The notes: a model not told the origin generated them from the sequence alone. A stretch of DNA of 26,436 bases from Emmonsiellopsis sp. PD_33 (GCA_032988165.1 JANTQF010000434.1:1-26436); one strand, 5' to 3'; counted from the stretch's first letter, positions 11,301 through 19,618 are shown. Translations and numbers: made by a program.

Positions 11301-11518
11301 GGAGCTCGTTCTGGGTCGGCACTGTCCCACCTGAATTCCGAAAGAACCAGAGGGCATTAGTTCAATTCCCGAACCAAACGATATACGGAACTGAATAAGA
11401 AAACTTGTATGTTGTTGACATACATGGGGATACTACTCCGACTAGACTCTGAGAGCGTGTGTTGGTGCTTCAGAACCAGTTCTCTATCGCGAGACGGCTC
11501 CATTTCGAGGGATAGCAT
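5351..11518 (-). CDS. Giant repeat/coiled-coil protein, about 2,024 residues, conserved fungal type of unknown function
   Basis: Two exons: 11518-11424 and 11330-5351, with a 93-bp phase-2 intron (GTATGT to TTCAG) that joins ..SSIP-M-WDSADPERAPPP. The start could be 11518 (MLSLEMEPS) or 11503 (MEPSRD). From N to C: a Ser/Pro/Lys-rich disordered region to about residue 480; about 14 helical repeats of type A (core DEILEAVREGLEAL) at about 570-1033; about six repeats of type B (core LETLIKDI..VVEDL) at about 1079-1279; more helical sequence; a proline-rich hinge at about 1549-1576; a coiled coil at about 1649-1756 with an 18-residue tandem duplication; then a basic/Ser-rich and finally acidic tail. 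My recollection is that fungal relatives are labelled 'chromosome segregation ATPase family', but I see no Walker A or B motif, so the ATPase label is not supported. A scaffold or cytoskeletal role is inference from the architecture. It is transcribed divergently from eL27. Confidence 0.85.
6345..6455 (-). repeat. 54-nt (18-residue) tandem duplication in the coiled coil
   Basis: Two adjacent copies encode EEKDSLRRTIQELKDEL and DEKDSLRLMVQELREE. The plus-strand string GAGTCCTTTT recurs at 6351 and 6405, a spacing of exactly 54 nt. Eighteen residues is not a multiple of the seven-residue heptad, so the duplication shifts the coiled-coil register by four. Confidence 0.75.
7590..8190 (-). repeat. 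Coding tandem repeats, type B (about 30 residues each)
   Basis: Residues about 1079-1279 of the large protein show a second register of about six units. Cores are KKDDLVEVLVAIKDVQGLV, KKEDTDAIETLLVNMKAKVE, ERMDSLEVLTKETKEFLE, SKSDLTGLETLIKDIWVVVE, MKEDVRNLEAMLLDIKTQLD and TKDDIGALCHMVTEFREKVE. The shared form is K-x-D-L-x-x-L-E-x-L-L-x-x-I-K-x-x-V-E, with Gly/Pro/Thr-rich linkers. It may be a derived form of the type A unit. Confidence 0.7.
8330..9725 (-). repeat. Coding tandem repeats, type A (about 27-35 residues each)
   Basis: This part of the large protein (residues about 570-1033) contains about 14 related units. Successive cores include DSQDIYTAVKNALADY, EREEILEAVREAWETY, ERDEILECLAEGLKAY, TYDQVLEAVHHGLQDF, NREDVLNAVREGLANQ, DTEQVLDAVKDGLEAL, KDEIIDTVKEGFHLL and HDEFIDSLKEGLASV. 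The pattern is an acidic cap, then DE-I/V-L-x-A-V-K/R-E-G-L, then a variable linker that is proline-rich in the early units and helical in the later ones. Units have diverged at DNA level, so the expansion is old. Confidence 0.8.
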
Positions 11519-11837
11519 AATATATTCCTCTTGGGTATAATACGGGTCAATCTTCACGGGTTCAAAAAAGTGTGGAAGGATGCGATGGGTTCTGGTGCAG
11601 CTGTTTAGAGCACAATGACCATTGTCGCAGAGCGTTGAGAGCAAGCAGAAACAAGTAGAATTGGAATATAGGGACTGCAAGAAAGCAGTTTTCAAACAAA
11701 CAAGCAGCGCAACAAAGCAGAAAAACAAAACCAATGCAGTCATCAAGCGTGGATGGGGACGGGGGGTGAGGGCGAGGATGAAGATGAGGTTGGGTATACA
11801 ACAGTCTGATATCGGCCAGGTCTTGGCGGCGCGCGAG

Positions 11838-11844
11838 GTAAACA
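11838..11844 (+). promoter_or_regulatory. Forkhead-type site GTAAACA
   Basis: GTAAACA followed by AACA lies about 230 bp upstream of the eL27 start. Forkhead proteins (Fhl1/Fkh family) are established regulators at yeast ribosomal protein genes. It is a motif match only. Confidence 0.3.
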
Positions 11845-11861
11845 AACAAGGATCGGGTCGG

Positions 11862-11870
11862 GTTACCCGG
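11862..11870 (+). promoter_or_regulatory. Reb1-type site GTTACCCGG
   Basis: This is an exact match to RTTACCCGK, about 200 bp upstream of the eL27 start. Reb1-like general regulatory factors insulate divergent promoters in yeast; whether this fungus uses the site is inference. Confidence 0.3.
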
Positions 11871-12072
11871 ACACCGGACGCTGGGCCTGCCGAATGGAGA
11901 AACTTGCCACTTCGGGCTAGCGGCTTTTGTCGGTAAGCGGGCCAATCACTCGCGGGCACACAAACCACCCACGCTCCCTTCGAAAAAAGACGCCGTGGAT
12001 AACGAAGACCATCGACTCAGCACACCAACACCACCCGTCGACCTCGCTCACGACCGTCCGGACTTTTGAAAA

Positions 12073-12857
12073 ATGAAGTGTATGTTCGCATCGCTCTCCA
12101 TTGGTTTGCGATTTCTGGATTTTGTACAGCTGACAATGCAAAATCAGTCATGAAAGTGGGCCGTGTGGCCATCATCACACGAGGACGTTATGCCGGCAAG
12201 AAGGTACGACAAATTCACTCTTTTGGTTTCTTGGAGGATCACATTTGCGATGGATATATGTCCGGAATACTTGGGAGGGAAAATACGAAGAGCTGGGGCC
12301 GGGGTCGTTTGTTGTGCGGGAGAATTACATGATTTGGGGCATTTTCGAGATCGCGAAAAATTGGAATCGGGGAAATCAAAGAACCGCAACCTCAACAACT
12401 AACTCTCTATCCCCGATATACAGGTCGTCATCATCCAGCCATACGATGCCGGCACCAAGGCCCACCCCTTCGCATACGCCCTCGTTGCCGGTATTGAGCG
12501 ATATCCCTCGAAGGTGACCCGCCGCATGGGGGCCAAGAAGGTCGCCAAGCGCAGCAAGGTCAAGCCTTTTATCAAGACCGTCAACTACAACCACCTCATG
12601 CCCACCCGTTACACCCTCGAGCTCGAGGGACTTAAGGGAGTTGTCACAAACGATACCTTCAAGGAGGTATCGCAACGGGAGGATGCTAAGAAGACCGTGA
12701 AGAAGGCTCTGGAGGAGAGATACACCAGCGGCAAGAACAGATGGTTCTTCACCCCTCTGAGTACGTACAAAATCCATGGACGAATTTCAACAATGTTATT
12801 GTGGGGTTGGTAAGGGTCTTTCAAAATGCTAACGGATCTACTTATCTAGGATTCTAA
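12073..12857 (+). CDS. rpl27: 60S ribosomal protein L27 (eL27)
   Basis: Four exons: 12073-12079 (ATGAAGT, 7 nt), 12148-12203, 12424-12760 and 12850-12857 (8 nt, ends in TAA). Introns are 68, 220 and 89 bp with GTATGT, GTACGA and GTACGT donors; the 220-bp intron has a clear CTAAC branch site near its 3' end. The product is 135 residues, the usual eL27 length. It begins MKFMKVGRVAIITRGRYAGK and ends ..NRWFFTPLRF. The N-terminal third is the KOW motif (KVGRVAIITRGRYAGKKVVII), followed by the conserved HPFAYALVAGIERYPSKV and VNYNHLMPTRYTLE. It is a structural protein of the large subunit, assembled in the nucleolus. Both terminal exons are tiny, so the start and last two codons appear only after splicing. 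Its gene is head to head with the 2,024-residue protein gene. Confidence 0.97.
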
Positions 12858-15124
12858 ATGGGAGTTTTCTTTTTGCGCTTGGGATGGGTTCTTGTTGTGA
12901 TGAAAGCTTCTGCGTTATGCATAGATACACCATAGCAAAAAAATGGAACGCTGCATAGCAGATTCGAAACAAAACAGCTCCTGTTTAATACACTATGAAA
13001 ATATTATGACATGACCATTATTTCAACCGCTTCCTTTTCTCTCTATTTCAACCTCTGACGGCCGGCTTGGAGCAAGTTTTATCCGCGACTTGATATTGGA
13101 GTTCGGCTCAGGCTTTCGAGAGAGGAGTGGGTGCCGCATAGACGCGTGGTTTTTTTGCATCTGGTCAGCGACTACTGATGCTAGATGAACAAGAGCAGTC
13201 CCTTCCTCAAAGAAAACGAGGCCAAATCGGATTATGTCGTACACTTTCCCCATGCTACAGGTCACCCTTTCCTTGAAAGCGGTGGGTAATCCTTTCCCCT
13301 TAAGTCCGAGAATCTTCCTTTCGTTTCCTCCCAAACACCAGACTTGAGCCACGATATGGCATTGCACCGAAACGGTCAATGTTGGAGGGCTTGAACCATC
13401 TCTTTTTATGACTATTAAATATATCAGTTAGCAGCAAGACTATACACACGGATATTCGTTCAATCCTTGACTTCTATTAGGCGATGATTGCCCTTCCGCT
13501 CCAATGTCATATTCGCATATACACGGCCCATGGCAATCATTCACAGGCTGGCTAACCCAGGGTAATGGACCGGAACCACCTCCAACTGGCAAAACAACCA
13601 ATCCCGCATTTTCCAGTAATCGTATCCTTTACTGGCTCAGGCAATATGTACGATATCCTAGCTCCTTTTCCCACCACGCACAACCCGTTCAATCAAAGTC
13701 CATTTTGGATCTTCGTTGACAGCGTTTGACGAAAGAGCTCTCCAACCTCCAAACAGCAGAAATTCCACCAAACCCGTGCGATATCTGTTCTGTTGATCCT
13801 ATAATTTGGTACTCTTTATATTCACACTAGCTAGACCCCCTCCGCTTCATCAAGGGCGCAATACGTGTGATGATACTGATACCCATCGTATCCCATGCGC
13901 TGTTTACCGTGCTGATTGTCTGCTTGGACAAATATGTCTATGAGAGTTTGGTATTGCCGTCTACCATCATACATTCTGTCATAGCAATTGATCCATTATC
14001 CATGGACATAACCCCCCGCATCCTAAATGACAACTACGCAGGTCCCCTCCCTCTCGATACGCAAGCTTGCAGTCCTCGGTTGGCCCATGGTTCTCAACTG
14101 CCATTCGTGGCATTCCACTTGGAGTCCGTTACCTTGGTGAGGGTGTGCATCTTCCATGTCTTTTGAGAACCTACCGTTCCTATGGAAAGGGAAACAGAGT
14201 GTTGCTGGCAAAGGAACACAGATCCATACAAGCAGCCACATATTCGGGTGAAGGTCCCAGCGGTCATCAATAGCCGGACATCCAGACCCGAAAGATCTCA
14301 ACGCAAATAACGTTGACAATCACGCCTTTTCCACCAAGGAGACGATCAGCGGCGAAAGCAGCCACACTTGATTCTGACAGATACTAGTACTGGCCAGGCC
14401 GGTCCCAACTGCCTGCTTCTCTCAATGCACAACTTCAATAGCCGCCTTCGTATCTTGGTGTGGCTAGGGACCTAAACGCCCATTGGCTTGGGAAAACGAA
14501 GGCCCTTTTCAAAGTTGGGTGCATATGCGCTAGATTTCAATAGTTTGTTTCCCACGTGTGTCCTGATCCCCACAATCCCGATGTTCATATAAATGTGGCA
14601 AAGGAAGATGAACAGTCCAACTTCAACGGTTCTTCTACCCTCAGCCTCGACTGAATGCTACATATCCGACAGCCCAATTCTCGGATAGTCCGTCACATTG
14701 CGCGTCCCATCCTCAATCCTCAATCCTCATGTCAATAGTGCGTGTGGGGAGGGGTTGGTTGCTGGATGCATTCCTCTCCAAAGCTCCATCAGAGAGATGG
14801 CTTACCTGAAAAGGGCCCGAAATAAACAAACCCAGCCTCAATATTCGTCAACTGAGAGCAAAAATCAGATCTATGCATGGAACTATCAGAAAAAAAAGTC
14901 ATCTTTGCCAGATCGGGAAGCGAGCTTCAAGCACCGCCACACAGCCACAACTTTAATCGGACCGATGTTCGGCACGGGCCAAGTGTGGCTCAACCGATCC
15001 CGACCAGCCACGCTAGGCCCAGACAGGCATGGCCAACCACTAGCGTCGCCCGCTCCGGATGGCAGGTGTTTAAGGTTTTTTGGGAAGTCATTAGTCACCC
15101 TCCAGAAGGCAGGGAAAGTAGACA
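12858..15124. other. Gene-poor stretch downstream of eL27
   Basis: This 2.3-kb stretch has only short scattered open frames on both strands (longest about 180 residues at 14698-15249, starting without ATG). None resembles a family I know, and I could not build a convincing spliced gene. The first 100-200 bp after 12857 should hold the eL27 3' untranslated region. I found no tRNA A/B box pair and no clear terminal repeats. It may contain decayed sequence or an untranslated RNA, but nothing in it shows this. Confidence 0.4.
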
Positions 15125-15279
15125 GCTATCTCCTCGACCGGCGGCGAGGATATTTTAGCGTCTCTCTTTCACCGCCCGGATTTGACGAATTGGTGACCTC
15201 GTGTGGAAGTATTCAAGGCTTTTCGTTGGTGGCAGAAAAAGGGCGCTAAAATATCCTCGCCGCCGGTCGAGGAGATAGC
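15125..15279. repeat. Perfect 36-bp inverted repeat with 83-bp loop (hairpin or MITE-like element)
   Basis: The left arm at 15125-15160 (GCTATCTCCTCG...ATTTTAGCG) is the exact reverse complement of the right arm at 15244-15279 (CGCTAAAAT...GAGGAGATAGC), with no mismatch over 36 bp. The loop is 15161-15243. Pairing stops abruptly on both outer sides (A at 15124 versus C at 15280), and I see no clear target-site duplication. A transcript would fold into a very stable stem. The arms contain a GC core (CGACCGGCGGCGAGG) followed by AT (ATATTTT). Confidence 0.9.
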
Positions 15280-16322
15280 CTATCCATGGATTGCGTGTGG
15301 AGTTGCACTACTGTCGGCTCCTTTGTCGACGTGGTATCAATTGGACTAGCCTCGTCTACATCACCAGAATCCATTCGCACTGAGAACTGCAGCTTCGGCG
15401 AAGTGAGCCCCTGCATATTTCATCGATGACGCAGGAGCTAACTTGAAGAAAAGCCCAGACCCGACTCCCAAGGGTGGGTAACGCACAAACAAACACTTCC
15501 CCGCCATCGTGCTTCATCTTCAGCTTGACAATGTCGCAGCATGTCGACATTATGGGTACGCTTTTTTTAACTTAAGCTTCCGGCGTGGCAAAAAAAAAAT
15601 GTTTGGTGCTTACTTACAAATCGACATTTGAGGGGATCTCATACGTGCGTTTCAAGCAGTTTGGGTAAGACTGCGAGTCTGCATGATTAGTTCCTCGGTA
15701 AATTCTGAGAAGACCCAATCCCAAACGATGCATGCAAGGGACACAAGAGGATGATCTTTCATCCTGCTTGTTATTGGAGACCGTGGCAGTGCTCCAATGC
15801 ATGGTTGCGGATATCAAATTGCCATTGGATGATGTTTTACAAACTCCAACAAATCATAAATCCCCAAATGCATGTTTTCCCCTATCGGTCTCCCGCGGCC
15901 AATCCAGGATCTAGGAGAAACGAGCCTCAAGCCTCAAGCAATACTTCGGTGAACGCCATCATGGCAGCATAATTATTAATAACTGACGAAAAAAACAACT
16001 TACGTACTCCGTCACCCGCCTCTTCCTTCCCATCCCGGTGATCCCATCTGATCTCCCCTCCCCACCCAAACCCTACCGACGATTCCACTAACCCGAAAAA
16101 ATCCACCAAACAAACATACCAACGGCCTGGCAACATGGAACTGCCGATTCCCCATCCCAGCTGCCCTCTCGTAGTAGTTAAAACTCTATGGCAGGGCTAA
16201 GGCCTCCACAAGGCCACAAATCTCGTCTCCTGGTCTCCCATTCGACGAAAGAGCGCCAATTGAGCGCAGCTGATTGGGGGGGGGCGAGGGGGGAACTGGG
16301 ACTGCTCGTGTGGTGAGTTATT

Positions 16323-16350
16323 CCCTCCTCCTCCTCCTCCTCCTCCTCCC
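16323..16350. repeat. CTC/GAG trinucleotide microsatellite
   Basis: About nine uninterrupted CTC units occur in the gene-poor region. Such tracts are common in fungal promoters, but no promoter is established here. Confidence 0.8.
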
Positions 16351-17040
16351 CGAGTCCGAGGTCCATACGTAGATTGTGGTCTATTATCTGACATTCCTTT
16401 CCCAAGATCGCTCGTATCCAGCCCCCTCCGCTTTGTGGTGGCAAAGAGGGGGGAGGTAAACGAAATCTACGCGCACCATGGATCCGGTGGATTTGAGTGA
16501 GGTATGGACTGCTTGAAACCAGATGGGTAGTTACTAGGTTAAAAAAAAGTTAACATCTGACGGGGGGAGATTTTCCATGTTGAAATTTAAATTTTTTCCC
16601 CCTCTTTTTGCTGGTTTTGTTGGCTTTTTGTGGTATTTCCCCTGTTTTTTGGGGGGTGATGATTGGTTCATTTATCTGTTTCATCTTTTTTCTAGTTTCA
16701 TGCTTGATGGATTTATTTCAGACGATATCAGTGGACATACATACTATGTAGTGAGCCTCAATTGAGCTATCTATGCTTGGGATATGATTAGTTATTATGT
16801 AGAAGAATTCAAGAAATAAAACATGTTTAAACGTTTCCCGGAAGAACCATGATCTATCTAAATATATCCAGCGTATACAGAGAAAAAAAGTTAAGAACAA
16901 AAAGACTAAAAAAAACATTAAGTGGGGGAAAAAAGCACAGCGTTTCTCCCAGATCAGATAAGACGAAAACAAACAGATAGCCAGAGAGAAGGAAGGGATT
17001 CCAGCCCCGTTCTTCCCCCTGTCAAATAAAAGTATTATAA

Positions 17041-17058
17041 CCAGCCAGCCAGCCAGCC
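17041..17058. repeat. CCAG tetranucleotide microsatellite
   Basis: Four and a half units of CCAG are followed directly by three AAACA-type units. It lies in intergenic sequence downstream of the 17506-18362 gene. Confidence 0.8.
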
Positions 17059-17484
17059 AAACAAAACAAAACAAACCCCACGCGCGCAAACGACATAGTG
17101 AAAAATAAAAAAAAAAGCCATCTTTCATAAAACAATAATCCATCAACAGCCATGAGATGAGAACGAAAAGAAAACGCATGCAGGGAAAATATTCTTTTTT
17201 TTTTCTTCGCTAAATGATCCCATCAATAAATAGTAAAAATATAAATGTGAAATTGAAGACGAATTAGGGTATATATAGCAACACCGAATGCGCCGGGGGA
17301 GGAAGGGCCGGGGATGCGGAGAAGGGGGTTTCTTTTTCTTTTGGGTCCAGACGCAGAAGAGAAAGCGGGCGGCGGGGTTATTATGCGTTATGTGTTCGAT
17401 ATTGTTTGCATGGGTCGTGGATGGGCGGTTTTCAGCCTCTAGGAGGGGGGGGGGAGGAGGCGGTTGCGGGTGAGGTTAAGGTTG

Positions 17485-17500
17485 GTATGTATGTATGTAT
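17485..17500. repeat. GTAT tetranucleotide microsatellite
   Basis: Four exact GTAT units lie just past the stop codon of the minus-strand 194-residue gene, probably in its 3' untranslated region. Confidence 0.75.
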
Positions 17501-17505
17501 CGTTT

Positions 17506-18362
17506 TTAATTTTGGGACCGAATCCAGTTCAGAATCGTGCTCAATGGAGGATCGTCGTTGAGCCAGTGGGAAGCACGAACATCTGCGGTTCGGAGATCAT
17601 TGACCACGTGGTTGTCGGTTACGCCTGCGAGGTCCTGTTGAAAGGTGATATGTGTGAGTTTTTTTATTTTCTGTTTAAGTTTTGACAATTGCCAACGGGA
17701 AAAAAACTCACGCTGCGCAGCGCCTCGCTCACGGCATGTAGACTATCAGCGTGTCGAGCGCCGGGTTTTTGGCCTTGGAGGACCTGAGCTCGATTCATGA
17801 CCCATCGTCTTGCCGCGGCCATTCTCAGATAAATCTTATGCGCTTGGAATCGTCGAGCACTCGCGTCGAGAATAACTCTATAGCCCGAGCCACACTGTTA
17901 ATTCCTTTTCCCAACGAGAGCTTTTCGCGGGGGGAAAAGTGCATACCTCTGTAGCTGAACTTTCTCCCATTCACGGTCTCCCGACGATCCTTGCGTTGGC
18001 TGAATATTGAATTGGGAATTGAGCAGGTTTTGCGCCTCGACGATACATTGTCTCATCAACACATATCCTTCCTCGTACTCTTCGCCTGCAGGGGGGTCCG
18101 ACTTGAGCTGCGAGATGTGGTGGTGTAGTGTTCGGAAGTCGTTGATGATTTCGGCAACCCTCAATGCACGGGCGTCGTTTACTGTGAAGAATGTGAGTCT
18201 AACTGCAGCTCCAAGGTATCCGGCAATAAAAGGATTGACATGTTGGTCTTGGCCCGGGGGGTATGCGCAATGGGGGATAGGAAGGAAAATGGAGCTGTTA
18301 TACTCACGTCCGTCAGCCATAATGAAAGTAGAGTCCCCGTAGGGTGAAGCATACGCCAACAT
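17506..18362 (-). CDS. Unrecognised 194-residue helical protein, four exons
   Basis: The exon model is 18362-18308, 18181-17947, 17877-17712 and 17634-17506, with introns of 126, 69 and 77 bp (donors GTGAGT, GTATGC, GTGAGT; acceptors CACAG, TATAG, AACAG) in phases 1, 2 and 0. All junctions keep frame. The product starts MLAYASPYGDSTFIMADG and ends PPLSTILNWIRSQN. It is largely predicted helix: a segment with DARALRVAEIINDFRTLHHH, then an acidic GEEYEEGYVLMRQC helix, then a basic helix FQAHKIYLRMAAARRW, then an acidic C-terminus with WLNDDPPLSTILNWI. No signal peptide or membrane helix is seen. I do not recognise the family. Coding is supported by four consistent splice junctions and amphipathic composition. 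Intron 1 is divisible by three and free of stops, so its retention would give about 236 residues; the model is uncertain there. Confidence 0.65.
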
Positions 18363-19618
18363 GTGATTGATCGAAGCCAGCGATATTCAATTCAATACTG
18401 CGCGTTCGTTCTGCAATTGATCACAATTCACAAACAAGCTCTAGGGGGGGCATCTGCGGCACCTTTAAATATAAACAGAAACGCTATGACGGAGTATATA
18501 GCGGAAGATAGACGGACGGTCCCACCCAGAGCCACGGAGCAAACAATGCAGCCAGCGGGGCCAATGGAGGGCGACGGACAGGACCCAGGGCCATTGCGCT
18601 GCAGAAGAGGAGACGCAGCACGCGGTGAGAGAGCAGCCATTGCCGAGCGACGGTAGCAAGTCACCGGCGGGCACGGAGAGCAGCCCGCGGCCGCTGGCCT
18701 GCAGCGGAGGGGCCTGAGAGGAATGGATAGTTCCGAAAGTGGAAATGCAGAGTTAGGGCAAGCCGGGTGGTTCCAGCCACAGCTCTGGCCGGCAAGCCAC
18801 ATTCGCCCAACGCCACCGCCTAGCGCCGTGGGCCTGCCAAGCCGGGCCTGCGCTAGCCCGATGCCGCCTAGCGCGGGTTGCTGGGAGCTGACTTCTTGCC
18901 TCGCGTGGCCAAAACACTGGGCGAGTCTGCGCGCATCGCCAGTCGCAGCCGGCGCGAGTCGCCAGCAGCGCAGACGGCTGCTCCCAGTGCCGGGGCTCGC
19001 GATGGGTTCTGGGGGCAACTCCACCCCTGACTATAGCTGAGCAATCCGTCCTCAGGCCCAATTATTCCCCGCCGCTGTTATGTCTATCGTTTCCACTCCC
19101 ACTACCCGGCGTGTCGGGGCGCTGCTGGCTCGGCTCGACTGGCCTGCTGTCGCTTATCGATCGCAGTAGCGGCTCTTGCACCCCTCGTATCACTACTCTC
19201 TACCTTGTAAACAAATAAAACGACTGGGGTCTGGCATATCCGGTCGGGGGGGGGGACATCAACTGCGTCATCAGTAAGCCCATCGTCGATTGGGTGTGCT
19301 CCTGGCAGACATCTGTCCTTGACGGCTGGGATAGTTTCATGTTAAGCCAGCCATACGAGTAGTAGAAAAAGAAAAGATTCAGACGGGCTGTTGCCACATC
19401 TACTGCGGACCTGTGTATCAATTATAATTTCGCATTGATAGTAAAAGAAAAGGGCTGGGGAGAACAATCGTCACGGAAATCTAAGCAAAAGGAATTGGGG
19501 GTTGGTCCGTGTCTCACTTCATCATCGATACATTGTAGGCAATCACAGGCCGTCTTCTCTCAACGTCGACCCTTTTCCTCCGCACTTTGGAAAACAGAGC
19601 ATACATGGTTCGTGTCCC
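18363..19618. other. GC-rich intergenic region, no gene supported
   Basis: This should hold the promoter of the 194-residue gene and the 3' flank of the proteasome gene. From about 18510 to 19030 the sequence is markedly GC-rich, so overlapping frames stay open on both strands (for example 18428-19024 and 18753-19061 minus, 18723-19040 plus). Their translations are Ala/Pro/Arg/Cys-rich with no recognisable family, so I treat them as composition artefacts. An AT-rich string TTTAAATATAAA at about 18466-18477 looks TATA-like, but no gene follows it convincingly. Confidence 0.45.

Larger units (their letters stand above)
11519..12072. promoter_or_regulatory. Divergent promoter between the 2,024-residue protein gene and eL27
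   Basis: These 554 bp separate the two start codons. On the eL27 side there is a forkhead-like GTAAACA at 11838-11844 and, 17 bp further on, GTTACCCGG at 11862-11870, which matches the yeast Reb1 consensus RTTACCCGK. Both are motif types known from yeast ribosomal protein or general regulatory factor promoters; use in this organism is inference. A pyrimidine-rich, ACC/CAC-rich leader precedes the eL27 ATG. The open frames here (11357-11968 minus, 11622-11936 plus) look non-coding upstream of 11518. Confidence 0.45.
15280..17505. other. Gene-poor, low-complexity-rich stretch
   Basis: No gene can be supported. The stretch holds a CTC trinucleotide tract at about 16323-16350, G runs near 16277-16290 and 17440-17455, an A-rich plus strand at about 16800-17250, a CCAG tract at 17041-17058 followed by AAACA repeats, and GTAT repeats at 17485-17500. 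The A/T composition creates a Phe-rich minus-strand open frame (16718-17179) that looks spurious. Isolated ATG-plus-donor strings at 15530-15557 and 16478-16505 resemble first exons, but I found no continuation. Confidence 0.4.

Noticed and set aside
12204..12423. Possible snoRNA inside the 220-bp intron of eL27
   Set aside because: Ribosomal protein introns often host snoRNAs, but I found no box C (RTGATGA) with a matching box D, and no H/ACA ending.
13380..13400. tRNA B-box-like string (GGTTCAAGCCC on the minus strand)
   Set aside because: No A box at the right distance and no acceptor stem pairing; no tRNA was found in the window.
15125..15279. Reading the 36-bp inverted repeat as a Helitron terminus or a classic DNA transposon
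   Set aside because: No CTRR end, no transposase frame, and no clear target-site duplication; kept only as an inverted repeat of unknown origin.
15530..15557. Possible first exon (ATGTCGCAGCATGTCGACATT then GTACGC)
   Set aside because: No downstream exon in frame could be found on the plus strand; an opposing minus-strand frame (15356-15550) is equally weak.
16478..16505. Possible first exon CACCATGGATCCGGTG... followed by a GTATGG donor
   Set aside because: Good start context, but the sequence downstream is low complexity and no acceptor leads to a credible exon before the next gene.
16718..17179. 153-codon Phe/Leu-rich minus-strand frame that looks like a membrane protein
   Set aside because: The hydrophobic composition follows from A-rich runs on the plus strand (TTT = Phe); it covers microsatellites and has no family resemblance.
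18428..19024. 198-codon minus-strand frame in the GC-rich gap
   Set aside because: High GC removes stop codons on both strands here; several overlapping frames are equally long, and none resembles a protein.
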